From assembly GCF_050433505.1 (NCBI RefSeq), contig NZ_JBNPXC010000001.1, positions 372,001-436,000 of the forward strand: a stretch of 64,000 bases of DNA, given 5' to 3'. The DNA comes from Methanobacterium_D oryzae (GTDB lineage: Archaea; Methanobacteriota; Methanobacteria; Methanobacteriales; Methanobacteriaceae). The translations under genes and the position numbers were made by a program. The notes beneath the pieces were generated by a model, which had not been told where the DNA came from, searched no databases, and was given only the letters and a program-made list of their open reading frames with translations. Of the stretch, positions 45,406 to 55,302 are shown piece after piece; position 1 is the first letter of the stretch, and each line of letters opens with the position of its first letter.

Positions 45406-47388
45406 TTATTTTGATGCTGGTTCGTTTAAAGCAGCTTCAATTTGCGCCATAATTTGCGCTGTTTTGAAGTGGTTTTGATCCATTGCTCCAGATGGACATG
45501 CTGCTACACATGTTCCACATCCGTGACAGAGAGCGATGTTAACTGCTGCGTGTTCATCTTCTCTGGATAGAGCACCGTATGGACATAGTTCTATACAAAC
45601 TGCACATCCACCACAGACATCTGTATCTGTAACTGCAACGATTGGTTCAATTTCTACTTCACCTTTTACCATTGGGATAGCTGCTCTTGCTGCTGCACCT
45701 GATGCTTGAGCTACAGAGTCAGGAATATCCTTAGGACCTTGTGCTACACCTGCAAGGAATACACCTTCAGTTAATGTGTCCACAGGTCTGAGTTTTGGGT
45801 GAGCTTCCATTAAGAACCCATCTGCACTCTTAGAAAGTCCGATGGTTTGTCTTAAATCGTTAGCACCTGCTGGTGGTACTAAACCGGCTGCAAGTACAAC
45901 CATATCGTAGTTGTATTCAGTTACTTTTCCAAGTAAGCTGTCTTCACTTCTGACGGTTAATGTTTCGTCAGGGTTTCCGAGAACTGCTGCTGGCCGTCCT
46001 CTTATGAACTTAATACCGTATTTTTCTTGGGAACGTTTGTAGAACTCTTCGAATCCTTTACCAAATGCCCTGATATCCATGTAGTAGATAGCAACTTCGC
46101 AGTCAGGCATTTTGTCCTTAGCAAGTTGAGCGTTCTTCATGGAGTGCATACAGCAAACTCTTGAACAGTATTCGTTTCCTACTTTCTCGTCCCTTGAACC
46201 TACACATAGGATGAAAGCCATGCTTTTCGGTTTTTGACCGTCTGATGGTTTTAAGATTTTACCTTCTGTTGGTCCTGATGCGTTGATCTGTCTTTCGATT
46301 TCGAGACCTGTGATAACGTTTGCGTTGTCAGCGTATCCATATTCGAGTTTTTCGTTAGCATCGAACTGGTCGTAACCAGTTGCAACGATAATTGTACCAA
46401 CGTCTATTTCAATTTCTTCTGGTTGTTGGTCGTGTTGAATAGCTCCTCTTTCACATATTTGGTCACAGAGGTTACATTCAATACAGTAATCTTTATCGAT
46501 TGTAGCGAGTAGTGGTACTGCTTGTGGGAATGGGATGTATGCTGCTTTTACCATTCCAATTCCTTCGTCGAAGTAGTTTGGAATTTCAATTGGGCAGACA
46601 TCTACACAGGATCCACATCCTACACAGTTTTCTTCGTCTACGTATCTTGGTTTCTTTTCTATGGTTACTTTGAAGTTACCGATGTATCCTTCTACATCTT
46701 TAACTTCTGCGTAAGATATGAGTTCAATGTTTTCGTGTTTACCTGCATCTACCATCTTAGGTGCGAGAATACACATGGAACAGTCGAGTGTTGGGAATGT
46801 TTTATCTAATTGAGCCATTCTTCCACCGATGGTTGGGTTTTTCTCTACAAGGTAAGTTTTGAATCCCATATCAGCTAAATCAAGTGCTGATTGAATTCCT
46901 GCAACTCCACCACCGATAACAAGTGCCTGGTTTTTCACACTTACTGTTTCAGCGGTTAGAGGTTCGAGTAATCTTGCTTTTGCAACTGCCATTCTTGTTA
47001 GGTCTTTTGCCTTTTCAGTTGCTGCTTCAGGTTCGTTCATGTGTACCCATGAATCGTGTTCCCTCAAGTTTGCAAATTCAAATAAAAATGGGTTTAATCC
47101 AGCTTCTCTTACACATCTTCTGAATGTTGGTTCGTGAAGCCTTGGTGAACATGCTGCTACAACAACTCTGTTTAGTCCTTTCTCTTTGATGTCCTTCTGG
47201 ATCATTTCTTGACCTGGGTCTGAACAGAAGTATTTGTATTCTTCAGATACAACAACATTAGGGAGTGTTGCTGCATATTCTTTAACTGCGTCTATGTCTA
47301 CAACACCACCGATGTTGATACCACAATGACACACATAAACTCCAATTTTTGGTTCTTCAGTAGTTTCTTGTACATTTTTTTCTGCCAT
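45406..47388 (-). CDS. hdrA: Heterodisulfide reductase subunit A
   Basis: HdrA is the flavin subunit of the HdrABC/Mvh complex that bifurcates electrons between CoM-S-S-CoB and ferredoxin. The 660-residue protein has the FAD loop VIGGGVAGIQSALDLADMG, the KTFPTLDCSMCILAPKMVD motif, and ferredoxin clusters CVGCGSCVDVCP, CIECNLCDQICE, CGGCAVCIELCP and CHGCGTCVAACP. VGSRDEKVGNEYCSRVCCMHSMK is also present. No Sec codon is used. The start at 47388 is set by AGGTGATC 4 nt upstream. hdrB and hdrC are not here, which is common for the Methanobacteriales. Confidence 0.97.
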   Translation of the reverse strand: MAEKNVQETTEEPKIGVYVCHCGINIGGVVDIDAVKEYAATLPNVVVSEEYKYFCSDPGQEMIQKDIKEKGLNRVVVAACSPRLHEPTFRRCVREAGLNPFLFEFANLREHDSWVHMNEPEAATEKAKDLTRMAVAKARLLEPLTAETVSVKNQALVIGGGVAGIQSALDLADMGFKTYLVEKNPTIGGRMAQLDKTFPTLDCSMCILAPKMVDAGKHENIELISYAEVKDVEGYIGNFKVTIEKKPRYVDEENCVGCGSCVDVCPIEIPNYFDEGIGMVKAAYIPFPQAVPLLATIDKDYCIECNLCDQICERGAIQHDQQPEEIEIDVGTIIVATGYDQFDANEKLEYGYADNANVITGLEIERQINASGPTEGKILKPSDGQKPKSMAFILCVGSRDEKVGNEYCSRVCCMHSMKNAQLAKDKMPDCEVAIYYMDIRAFGKGFEEFYKRSQEKYGIKFIRGRPAAVLGNPDETLTVRSEDSLLGKVTEYNYDMVVLAAGLVPPAGANDLRQTIGLSKSADGFLMEAHPKLRPVDTLTEGVFLAGVAQGPKDIPDSVAQASGAAARAAIPMVKGEVEIEPIVAVTDTDVCGGCAVCIELCPYGALSREDEHAAVNIALCHGCGTCVAACPSGAMDQNHFKTAQIMAQIEAALNEPASK

Positions 47389-47723
47389 TAGATCACCTTT
47401 TTCACACATTGTGATAAATGATTTTTATGTATATGATGTACGTCTATCTCCATATGATAGATATACTTTTCTATTTATTTTTTTATACAAAGTTTATATA
47501 TGAGAACATGAAACTGTGATAATTTCACAATTTAAAATTAAAAAATAAATTTTTGTTATATTTATTCATTATCCATCGAAATTCAATTATATTTTTACAA
47601 TATTGCAAAAAATATTAATTTTAGCATATGTGGAGCTCTTGAGCATATAAATGCTAAAGTAGGGCATAATTTTCAATTTCAATATTTTGTACAGTTTCTT
47701 TTCAATTTTTAATCATAGATCAC
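47389..47723 (-). promoter_or_regulatory. hdrA promoter region with inverted repeat
   Basis: On the minus strand a TATA box (ATATATAAAC) lies at about 47491-47500, predicting a start near 47470. An inverted repeat TCTATC/GATAGA sits at 47443-47461, within the leader. The remainder up to 47723 is AT-rich with no gene. Confidence 0.55.
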
Positions 47724-48629
47724 TCATGACAAAAAGACCAGTAAAAGTGGAATTGTGGCCATACTGAATATTGTACTTGTGAATATACATGCAGCAGCTG
47801 TTTTAATATCTAGATCATAAGTAATTGCCAGAACCAAGCTGAGCATTGCTGAGGGCATCCCTGCTTCAATGATTGTAACCTGTTTTTCAAGACCTCCGAT
47901 TCCTAAAATTAAAACGATTATAAAGGCTATAATGGGAGCTATAATTAATTTTATAATGGATGCAGAAAATACTGCTCCAATATTTTCTTTCATGCCTTTA
48001 AATTCGAGTGATAATCCTAAAGATATCATTATAAGTGGAATAGCAGCTCCACTTAAATAATTAAGAGTATTTGACAGTAAAAAACCTATATCTATATGTA
48101 AAAAATTTAACAAAAGCCCTAAAACAATTGCCCAAAGTGGAGGGAATAATAAAGCCCTTTTAACAACTGTTAAATACTCTTTTGCAAAAATTACTGAAAA
48201 AAGAACTCCAAAAACAATAAAAAGAATCATAGAACCCATATCATAAAAAATTGCTCTTATAAGTCCGTCTCCTCCAAAAACTCCAAGTACTATGGGATAA
48301 CCAAGAAAACCAGAATTAAACATTGAAGATGTAATAACGATGCTCCAACGAGTTTTTCTTGGATAATTCCTTATTTTAGAAAATAAATACGCTAATAAAC
48401 CACAAGTAGCTCCAACTAATAAACATATAAAGGGTATGGGTGCTACAAGAGGAATAATTGAAATATCAGTTTTGTACATGGCCAGAAATATAAGTGAGGG
48501 TATGGCAATGTATATGACAATTTTATTCAGGCTTTCTGCATCATTTGGCTTTAAAATATTAATTCTCTTAAATGCATATCCAATAATGATCAGTAATATA
48601 ATAGGTATAATAGTTTCAATGGAATTCAT
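47724..48629 (-). CDS. AEC-family (auxin efflux carrier type) transporter
   Basis: A 301-residue membrane protein with ten predicted helices in two five-helix halves, typical of AEC/bile-acid-like transporters. PLIMISLGLSLEF and SMFNSGFLGYPIVLGVFG are conserved. Probable malate-like or organic anion transport; the substrate is not evident. TATA in the upstream region and no ribosome site, so the message may be leaderless. Confidence 0.85.
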   Translation of the reverse strand: MNSIETIIPIILLIIIGYAFKRINILKPNDAESLNKIVIYIAIPSLIFLAMYKTDISIIPLVAPIPFICLLVGATCGLLAYLFSKIRNYPRKTRWSIVITSSMFNSGFLGYPIVLGVFGGDGLIRAIFYDMGSMILFIVFGVLFSVIFAKEYLTVVKRALLFPPLWAIVLGLLLNFLHIDIGFLLSNTLNYLSGAAIPLIMISLGLSLEFKGMKENIGAVFSASIIKLIIAPIIAFIIVLILGIGGLEKQVTIIEAGMPSAMLSLVLAITYDLDIKTAAACIFTSTIFSMATIPLLLVFLS

Positions 48630-48768
48630 TATATCAAAATTTTATAATTTTTAAAATAAATTTTTTTAGAAATGCAATTTTATATAACTTAAATTTGTTA
48701 AAATGAGACGCTAAAAAAGAAATAAAATAGAAACATGACTACATCATGTTCTTTACTTAATTTACTGT

Positions 48769-49704
48769 TTAGTCAGTTACCCCTTCGGTTACTATCTTAA
48801 AGACAGCTTCTCCTTCAGGTAAATGTGGACTGTCTACGAGTCTTGCAATTCTCTTTCCGGCAAGCCCTTTTTTAAGCCATATTCTGTAGGTTGCAGCGTG
48901 TGCGAGCACGTGACCTCCAATAGCTTTAGTTGGGCTTCCAAAGAAAGCATCAGGCCTTGCTTGAACTTGATTTGTGACAAATACTGCCACATTGTATGTG
49001 TTTGCAATGTTCTGAAGTGTGTGAAGGTGCTGGTTTAATTTTTGTTGCCTTGTTGCAAGCGTTTCTCTTCCTACATATTCTGCCCTAAAGTGAGCGGTTA
49101 AAGAATCCACTATAACCAGTTTTATGTTTACTCCACTTTGAATTAACTCGTTTATTTTGTCTGCCATTAGAATCTGATGACTTGAATTGAAAGCCCTTGC
49201 AATATGTATTTTTTGTAAGACTTCTTCTGGATCAAGTTCAAATCCTGCAGCAATTTGCTCTATTCTTTCTGGTCTGAATGTGTTTTCTGTATCTAAAAAG
49301 ACACATTCTCCATCAAGACCTCCTTTTTCAACTGGAAGCTGAACTGTAACTGCAATTTCATGGGATATTTGACTTTTACCTGAACCAAATTCACCAAAAA
49401 CTTCTGTTATGGATTGAGTTTCGAATCCACCACCAATAAGTTCGTCAACAGCGCTACTTCCACAGGTTATTCGTCCTACGTCTTTTCTACGCTCCATTAC
49501 GTCATATGCAGTTTCAAAATCAATTGATTCGGCTTTTCTCGCTGCTTCTATGACTTTTTCAGCAACACCTTCACCAATTTCAGCTTTTACACTGAGTTCT
49601 TTGGCTGTTGCAGTTGCAAGCCTCATCATGTCTGCAAAACCTGCATCTCTTAATTTTTCAGCAGTTTTTTCTCCAACACCTTGTAAATCTTCTAATTCGA
49701 CCAT
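48769..49704 (-). CDS. radA: DNA repair and recombination protein RadA
   Basis: A 311-residue archaeal recombinase. The N-terminal HhH region (LQGVGEKTAEKLRDAGF) is followed by Walker A GEFGSGKSQ, Walker B LVIVDSLTAHFR and the L2 region (VFVTNQVQARPDAFFGSP, then GGHVLAHAATYRIWLKKG). It is followed downstream by nothing on this strand, but RPA is upstream in the same direction with 93 bp between, so the two may form a repair operon. Confidence 0.97.
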   Translation of the reverse strand: MVELEDLQGVGEKTAEKLRDAGFADMMRLATATAKELSVKAEIGEGVAEKVIEAARKAESIDFETAYDVMERRKDVGRITCGSSAVDELIGGGFETQSITEVFGEFGSGKSQISHEIAVTVQLPVEKGGLDGECVFLDTENTFRPERIEQIAAGFELDPEEVLQKIHIARAFNSSHQILMADKINELIQSGVNIKLVIVDSLTAHFRAEYVGRETLATRQQKLNQHLHTLQNIANTYNVAVFVTNQVQARPDAFFGSPTKAIGGHVLAHAATYRIWLKKGLAGKRIARLVDSPHLPEGEAVFKIVTEGVTD

Positions 49705-49797
49705 TTTGATTCTCCTAATAGTTTGTAAAATTAAGTCTGGAACTTAAGTTCTGTGTTTAAAAAATGCGCATCATTTTGTCTGATTTCTTTTTTGAAC

Positions 49798-52173
49798 TTA
49801 ATATTCCATGTTAACTATCTTCTTGGCGATGAGCCGTATCTCCTCATTATATTCATCGAAGTTTGCATCTGCAATTACTGTAATTACGCTACCAATCAGG
49901 TCTTCGACTTTTTCAGCAAGAGATCCTTCATCTGCAGTTTTTGCAATCACTTCATTTGCCTCATCAGTTGTCATTCCAAGCAGTTCTTCAGCTTGTTTCC
50001 TGAAGAATGTTGTCCTGACGGTTCCAGTGTCATCTTCAATTACACATGGAAGTATCATGAGATAGTTTGGTTTTTCAGTTTCCTCTCCGCAGAAATCACA
50101 AATAAATGCATCATCGACGTATTCAACCCGTTTATTACAGTTAGGGCACATTTCATAGAGTATTCTGTCCCCATAAGCTTCAATTATTTTTCCGCTTACT
50201 TTGATATTTTTATCTTCTTCTGCTAATTCTTCGATTTTTTTGGTTTGGTATATTGATTCTTCAATTTCCTCAAGTGAAGGAAGGGCTTCAATATCTTCAT
50301 CTTTTGGTTTTGCTACACTTGTAGCTCTTCCAACGCTAAGTTCTACACTATCATTTCGGAATCGGGGTCTGGCATTCTTTATCCATATTCCATCACCTTT
50401 TTTTAGGCCCATTTCTGCTTTTTCATCCCAAAATGATGCTCTAACAATGCCGGTGTCATCAGCGATTTCAACTGATCTTACCATTCCCATTGTTCCATTG
50501 GCTCTCTGGAACTCATTTATATCGTAAAGATTGATCACACGTCCCATTACTCCAACTTCATCTTTTTCACTCTTTATATTCTTTAAATCTTCAATTTTAA
50601 CTGGTTTGTACATTTCTTCTTCAAGTTTATCCAGTGAAGGAAGACTTTGGCCATCATCATTCATTACAATTATTCTAACGGTTTTACCAATGCTTAATTC
50701 AACACTGTCGTCCCTAAATCTTGTTTTAGCATTTTCAATTTTTACCAGATTTCCTCTGTTTAGTCTCATTTTTGCCTTTTCATCCCAAAAGGAAGCTCTA
50801 ACTGTACCAGTATCATCAGCAATTTTAACTGATCTTACAAGCCCTACAGTACCATCAGCTCTCTGAAACTCATTTGCATCGTAAAGTTCCATTATCCTTC
50901 CAATAATGTCCACTTCTTCACCTTCATCTTCAACTTTGTGAAGGTCTTCAATTTTGATGGGTTCAAGCTCTTTTTTATGTTCTTCAAGAACTTCTTTTAA
51001 ACCAGCATCATCTTCTGGATTTATCTCAATTTTACTGTTCCATCCAGTGTTTACTCTGTAATCAGTCTCTGAATATTCATCAAATTCAATATTTCCGCCT
51101 GTAATTTTTAAAATATCTCCTTTATTAATATTCAAGTTGGTATCTTCATTCCAGAGAGTTACTTTTATTGAACCAGTACCATCTGAAATTACAATGGATT
51201 TCACAGCGCCAGCACTTCCATCTGAACGCTCAAAAGTTATTTTATCCTGTATTTTGCTTACAACACCCATTAACATGACATTTTTCATTTCGTGAGCATC
51301 GCCAATTTTCATAATTTCTTCTTTATGCTCTGGAACGTCAAATTCATCTTTTATTATTCTTCCAATGAATGAATGGGTTAAATTAACTTCTCCATTCCGC
51401 ACACGGCTTTGAGCAGCTAATATTTTAATTGAATCTCCTTCAGAGAGTTTCAGTTCGTCGATTATTTCCACATCTTTGTTCCATAAAGTTAAGGAAATTG
51501 AGCCGCTATCATCTTTTAAGTCAAGGGTAATGAATTTTCCATCCCTTCCATTGCTATTATATGTCCTAATTCTTGATATTCTAACTACTCTTGCAATCAC
51601 ATTAATCTGCATTTCACCTTTAATGTCTGCAATTGGAGTTATCTTCTCTTCATATTCTGGAAAATTCTCTGCATCTTCATTTGTAATCTTTTCAATAGTT
51701 GATCTGTTTTGAAGGTGAGCTTCATCGCTTCTATATCCATCTTTTATTTCCACATTGTTTATTTTAACAATATCTCCTTCAGAGACTTTTTTAAGTAGTT
51801 TAATATTATCGGTCCAAAGTACAACACGTATTTCTCCAGTATCATCTGCAATCATGAGATTTGCAACTTTACCTTCTTTTCCTTTCTTTGTTGTAAAAGC
51901 TTTTACATTGGAGATTCGCATTATTCTTCCAACAATACTTATATCATGTAAACCTGTTTCTAATCCAGATATTTTACGTAATTCATTATCTTTTGCAAGA
52001 GGAACGTTTTCTTCGTCTATATATTCTCCTACTATCATCCTTGCAATATCCAGTTCATCCATGAAGCTTACATCTTCATAATCCTTTTTCATTTCCTCTA
52101 TTCTCTTTAAGAAGTCATCATATGAGATTTTATCGCTGATTCGTTGATACTCGCTTTTTATATCATTTTCCAT
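49798..52173 (-). CDS. rpa: Replication protein A, single-subunit with six OB folds
   Basis: A 791-residue ssDNA-binding protein. Five OB folds share the pattern (I/M)GR-x(6-8)-GxVxSVxIADDTGxVRxSFWD and lie at about 65-150, 175-255, 280-370, 420-510 and 530-620, with a sixth at the C-terminus that contains a zinc finger (CPNCNKRV, CDFCGEE). OB folds 4 and 5 are especially similar (DANEFQRADGT and DINEFQRANGT), pointing to recent duplication. GAGGG is 7 nt before ATG 52173. The gene precedes radA. Confidence 0.95.
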   Translation of the reverse strand: MENDIKSEYQRISDKISYDDFLKRIEEMKKDYEDVSFMDELDIARMIVGEYIDEENVPLAKDNELRKISGLETGLHDISIVGRIMRISNVKAFTTKKGKEGKVANLMIADDTGEIRVVLWTDNIKLLKKVSEGDIVKINNVEIKDGYRSDEAHLQNRSTIEKITNEDAENFPEYEEKITPIADIKGEMQINVIARVVRISRIRTYNSNGRDGKFITLDLKDDSGSISLTLWNKDVEIIDELKLSEGDSIKILAAQSRVRNGEVNLTHSFIGRIIKDEFDVPEHKEEIMKIGDAHEMKNVMLMGVVSKIQDKITFERSDGSAGAVKSIVISDGTGSIKVTLWNEDTNLNINKGDILKITGGNIEFDEYSETDYRVNTGWNSKIEINPEDDAGLKEVLEEHKKELEPIKIEDLHKVEDEGEEVDIIGRIMELYDANEFQRADGTVGLVRSVKIADDTGTVRASFWDEKAKMRLNRGNLVKIENAKTRFRDDSVELSIGKTVRIIVMNDDGQSLPSLDKLEEEMYKPVKIEDLKNIKSEKDEVGVMGRVINLYDINEFQRANGTMGMVRSVEIADDTGIVRASFWDEKAEMGLKKGDGIWIKNARPRFRNDSVELSVGRATSVAKPKDEDIEALPSLEEIEESIYQTKKIEELAEEDKNIKVSGKIIEAYGDRILYEMCPNCNKRVEYVDDAFICDFCGEETEKPNYLMILPCVIEDDTGTVRTTFFRKQAEELLGMTTDEANEVIAKTADEGSLAEKVEDLIGSVITVIADANFDEYNEEIRLIAKKIVNMEY

Positions 52174-52229
52174 CTTGAAGCCCTCACTTAAAATCGACAC
52201 ATTTAAATTTTAGAAGAAGTTAATTTAGT

Positions 52230-52301
52230 GTCATATATATTAATTGTAGATAGTAGTAGTATTTACAACACAATATATATGCTTAACTGCTAAAAATAGC
52301 A
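52230..52301. promoter_or_regulatory. Divergent RPA/leuC promoters with a TGCTA palindrome
   Basis: TATA-like ATATATAT lies at 52270-52280 for leuC, and a minus-strand one near 52230-52240 for rpa. The palindrome TGCTAAAAATAGCA at 52288-52301 lies at the leuC initiation site, a likely operator. Confidence 0.5.
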
Positions 52302-52401
52302 ACTTTTTTTAGCCGCATTAAGCCTATTTTTGTATTTAAACTCATTTAATTACGTAAATCAACCGCTAAATTTTGAATTGAAAGTATAAGGAGGATTAAA
52401 T

Positions 52402-53661
52402 ATGTCAATGACAATGGCAGAGAAAATACTTGCAAAAGCCTCTGGTAAAAAAGAAGTTGAGGCTGGCGAGATAGTTATGGCTAATATAGATGTAGCTATG
52501 ACGCATGATCTAACTGGGCCTCTGTCTGTAGAAGCATTTCAGAAAATAGGAGTTCCAGAAGTCTGGGATCCAGAGAAAATTGTGATAGTTTTTGACCATC
52601 AAGTACCTGCAGATTCGCTTGATGCAGCTCAAAATCACAGTATAATGAGAAAATTCGTTAAAGAACAAAAAATAACCAATTTTTACGATGTTAGAGAAGG
52701 AGTATGTCATCAAGTCCTTCCAGAAAAAGGACATGTAATTCCTGGAGAGGTTATAGTTGGAACAGACTCTCACACATGTACACATGGTGCATTAGGTGCT
52801 TTTTCAACAGGTATAGGATCAACTGACATGTCTATGGTATTTGCAACAGGAAAACTATGGTTTAAAGTTCCAGAAACAATAAAATTCAATATTGAAGGAA
52901 CATTAGGAAATCATGTCTATGCAAAAGATGTAGTACTTAATATAATTGGTCAGATTGGTGCTGATGGAGCAACATATAAAGCATGTGAATTTGGAGGGGA
53001 AACCACCAAAAATTTATCAGTTTCTGATAGAATGGTACTATGTAATATGGCTATAGAGATGGGTGGTAAAACAGGGCTTGTTGAACCAGATCAAAAGACC
53101 CTCAATTATGTCAATGCCAGATCAAATAAACCGTTTGAAGTACTTAAAGGAGATGAGGATGCTGCATCCCTTGAAATTATGGACATTGATGTTAATGATC
53201 TTGAACCGCAGATTGCCTGTCCTCATAACGTTGATAACGTTCATGGTATTTCAGAAGTTGAAGGAACACCGATTGATCAGGTTTTCCTTGGATCATGCAC
53301 AAATGGTAGAATTCAGGATTTAAGAGATGCTGCAAAGATTCTTAAAGGAAATAAGGTTTCAGATAGCATAAGAATGCTCGTAATACCTGCTTCACGTGAA
53401 GTTTACACAAAAGCTCTAAATGAAGGATTAATGAATACATTCGTAGATGCAGGAGCACTTGTATGTAATCCTTGCTGTGGACCATGTCTTGGAGGTCATG
53501 TAGGTCTAATTGGACCTGGTGAAGTAAGTCTTTCTACTTCAAACAGAAACTTTAAAGGAAGACAGGGAAGTGCAGAAGGAGAAGTCTATTTAAGCTCTGC
53601 AGCAGTTGCAGCAGCATCTGCAATCACAGGTAAAATTGAGGATCCAAGAAATATTAAATAA
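52402..53661 (+). CDS. leuC: 3-isopropylmalate dehydratase large subunit LeuC (methanogen type)
   Basis: A 419-residue aconitase-family protein. The 4Fe-4S cysteines are in LGSCTNGRIQ and CNPCCGPCLGG. VGTDSHTCTHGALGAFSTGIGSTD is the substrate-binding region. It is followed by the small subunit and a dehydrogenase, so it works in leucine biosynthesis (or homoaconitase of coenzyme B synthesis). LeuC is preferred because of the leuB neighbour and the small subunit loop. AGGAGG precedes ATG. Confidence 0.88.
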   Translation: MSMTMAEKILAKASGKKEVEAGEIVMANIDVAMTHDLTGPLSVEAFQKIGVPEVWDPEKIVIVFDHQVPADSLDAAQNHSIMRKFVKEQKITNFYDVREGVCHQVLPEKGHVIPGEVIVGTDSHTCTHGALGAFSTGIGSTDMSMVFATGKLWFKVPETIKFNIEGTLGNHVYAKDVVLNIIGQIGADGATYKACEFGGETTKNLSVSDRMVLCNMAIEMGGKTGLVEPDQKTLNYVNARSNKPFEVLKGDEDAASLEIMDIDVNDLEPQIACPHNVDNVHGISEVEGTPIDQVFLGSCTNGRIQDLRDAAKILKGNKVSDSIRMLVIPASREVYTKALNEGLMNTFVDAGALVCNPCCGPCLGGHVGLIGPGEVSLSTSNRNFKGRQGSAEGEVYLSSAAVAAASAITGKIEDPRNIK

Positions 53662-53672
53662 ATGGTGTTATA

Positions 53673-54173
53673 ATGAAAGGAAAAGCATGGAAATTTGGAA
53701 ACGATGTTGATACCGACCTGATTCTTCCTGGAAGATATCTGGTTTTAAGAGATCCTAAAGACCTTGCAGCACATGTTATGGAAGGAGCAGACCCTGAATT
53801 CCCAAAAAATGTGAAATCAGGAGATATAATGGTTGGAGGCACAAATTTTGGATGTGGTTCATCAAGAGAGCATGCTCCAATAGCTATTAAAGGTGCAGGC
53901 ATTCCTGTAGTGGTTGCAGAATCATTCGCAAGAATATTCTATAGAAATGCAATTAATATTGGTCTTCCACTTATAGAAATCAAAGATATCTCTAAACATG
54001 TGTCAGAAGGAGATGAATTAGAAATTGATATGGAAAAAGGAATTCTAAAGAACCTAAATACAAATGAAAAGTTTGAAATAAAAGGATTACCGGAATTTAT
54101 GCTTGAAATACTAAATGAAGGCGGTTTAATTCCATATCTTAAAGATAAAGTAAATGAAATTAAGAGTAACTAA
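53673..54173 (+). CDS. leuD: 3-isopropylmalate dehydratase small subunit LeuD
   Basis: A 166-residue small subunit (swivel domain), 11 bp after leuC. GNDVDTDLILPGRYLVLRD and FGCGSSREHAPIAIKGAG are canonical. The specificity loop reads YLVL, without the arginine I recall in homoaconitase HacB loops (YLRT), so the isopropylmalate isomerase is favoured; that assignment leans on recollection of the family. Confidence 0.87.
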   Translation: MKGKAWKFGNDVDTDLILPGRYLVLRDPKDLAAHVMEGADPEFPKNVKSGDIMVGGTNFGCGSSREHAPIAIKGAGIPVVVAESFARIFYRNAINIGLPLIEIKDISKHVSEGDELEIDMEKGILKNLNTNEKFEIKGLPEFMLEILNEGGLIPYLKDKVNEIKSN

Positions 54174-54258
54174 TAGAAAAGTTAACCTCAATAAAATTAA
54201 AAATAATAAATAATATTTTATTGAATTATAGAAATTTTATAGGAATATAGGTGTTTTT

Positions 54259-55248
54259 ATGTATAAAATAGCCGTAATACCCGGCGATGGTATTGGAAAA
54301 GAAGTAATGGAAGCAGCATTACATGTTTTAGAAGCAATAAACGTTGAATTTGATTACACATTCGCAGATGCAGGAGATGAATACGAGGAAATATCAGGAA
54401 TTGCACTGCCACAAGAAACAATTGATGTAGTAAAAAATTCAGAGGCATGCTTATTTGGAGCCGCAGGAGAATCAGCAGCAGATGTTATTGTTAAATTAAG
54501 GCAAGAACTAGAACTTTATGTTAACTTAAGACCTGTTAAATCATATCCGGGTACTAAAAGTATTTACAATGACTTAGACTTTGTTATTGTAAGAGAAAAC
54601 ACCGAAGGAATGTACATTGGTATTGAAGAAGAAACAGAAGAAGGAGCAACTGCTTTAAGAGTTATAACTAAAAAAGCGAGTGAAAGAATCTGTAAATTCG
54701 CGTTTGAATACGCTGAAAAGACAGGTAGAAGCAAAGTAACAGCTGTACATAAAGCAAATGTCCTTAAAAAAACTGATGGACTCTTTAGAGATACATTTTA
54801 CAAAGTTGCTGAAGAATTCAGCGATATTGAGACCGATGACCGTTATGTAGATGCTACAGCAATGTTTTTCATAACAAACCCTCACATGTTCGATGTTATT
54901 GTAACAACAAACCTATTCGGTGACATTCTATCAGATGAAGGTGCAGGACTTGTAGGTGGACTTGGTTTAATACCATCAGCTAATATCGGTGAAAAAACAG
55001 GTATATTTGAACCTGTGCATGGATCAGCACCAAGGCACGCTGGTAAAAACACAGCAAACCCTTCTGCAATGATATTATCTGCAGTATTGATGCTTGATTA
55101 CCTTGAAGAGCATGATGCAGCACGAACTATTGAAAATGCTTTAATAGAAGTTTTAAGTGAAAATAAAGTCGTAACTCAAGATCTTGGTGGAAAAGCTTCC
55201 ACAATGGAAATGGCTGCTGAAATCAGAAATAAAATTGAAAATAAATAG
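54259..55248 (+). CDS. leuB: 3-isopropylmalate dehydrogenase LeuB
   Basis: A 329-residue beta-decarboxylating dehydrogenase. VIPGDGIGKEVMEA at the N-terminus, VNLRPVKSYPG, VIVRENTEGMYIG, and the NAD region TTNLFGDILSDEGAGLVGGLGLIPSANIG with HGSAPRHAGKNTANPSAMI are conserved. Isohomocitrate dehydrogenase AksF is very similar, but the leuC-leuD-leuB arrangement supports LeuB. Confidence 0.87.
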   Translation: MYKIAVIPGDGIGKEVMEAALHVLEAINVEFDYTFADAGDEYEEISGIALPQETIDVVKNSEACLFGAAGESAADVIVKLRQELELYVNLRPVKSYPGTKSIYNDLDFVIVRENTEGMYIGIEEETEEGATALRVITKKASERICKFAFEYAEKTGRSKVTAVHKANVLKKTDGLFRDTFYKVAEEFSDIETDDRYVDATAMFFITNPHMFDVIVTTNLFGDILSDEGAGLVGGLGLIPSANIGEKTGIFEPVHGSAPRHAGKNTANPSAMILSAVLMLDYLEEHDAARTIENALIEVLSENKVVTQDLGGKASTMEMAAEIRNKIENK

Positions 55249-55302
55249 GTTTAAAGGGTGCTAAAGTCCAAATAGAATGATATAACATTTAAAGTGATTC
55301 TC

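Noticed and set aside
46522..46809. Plus-strand frame inside hdrA
   Set aside because: Composition is that of a reverse frame of a conserved gene; no promoter or ribosome site.
52402..54173. Homoaconitase HacAB rather than LeuCD
   Set aside because: The YLVL loop and the adjoining leuB favour leucine synthesis, though a dual role cannot be excluded.
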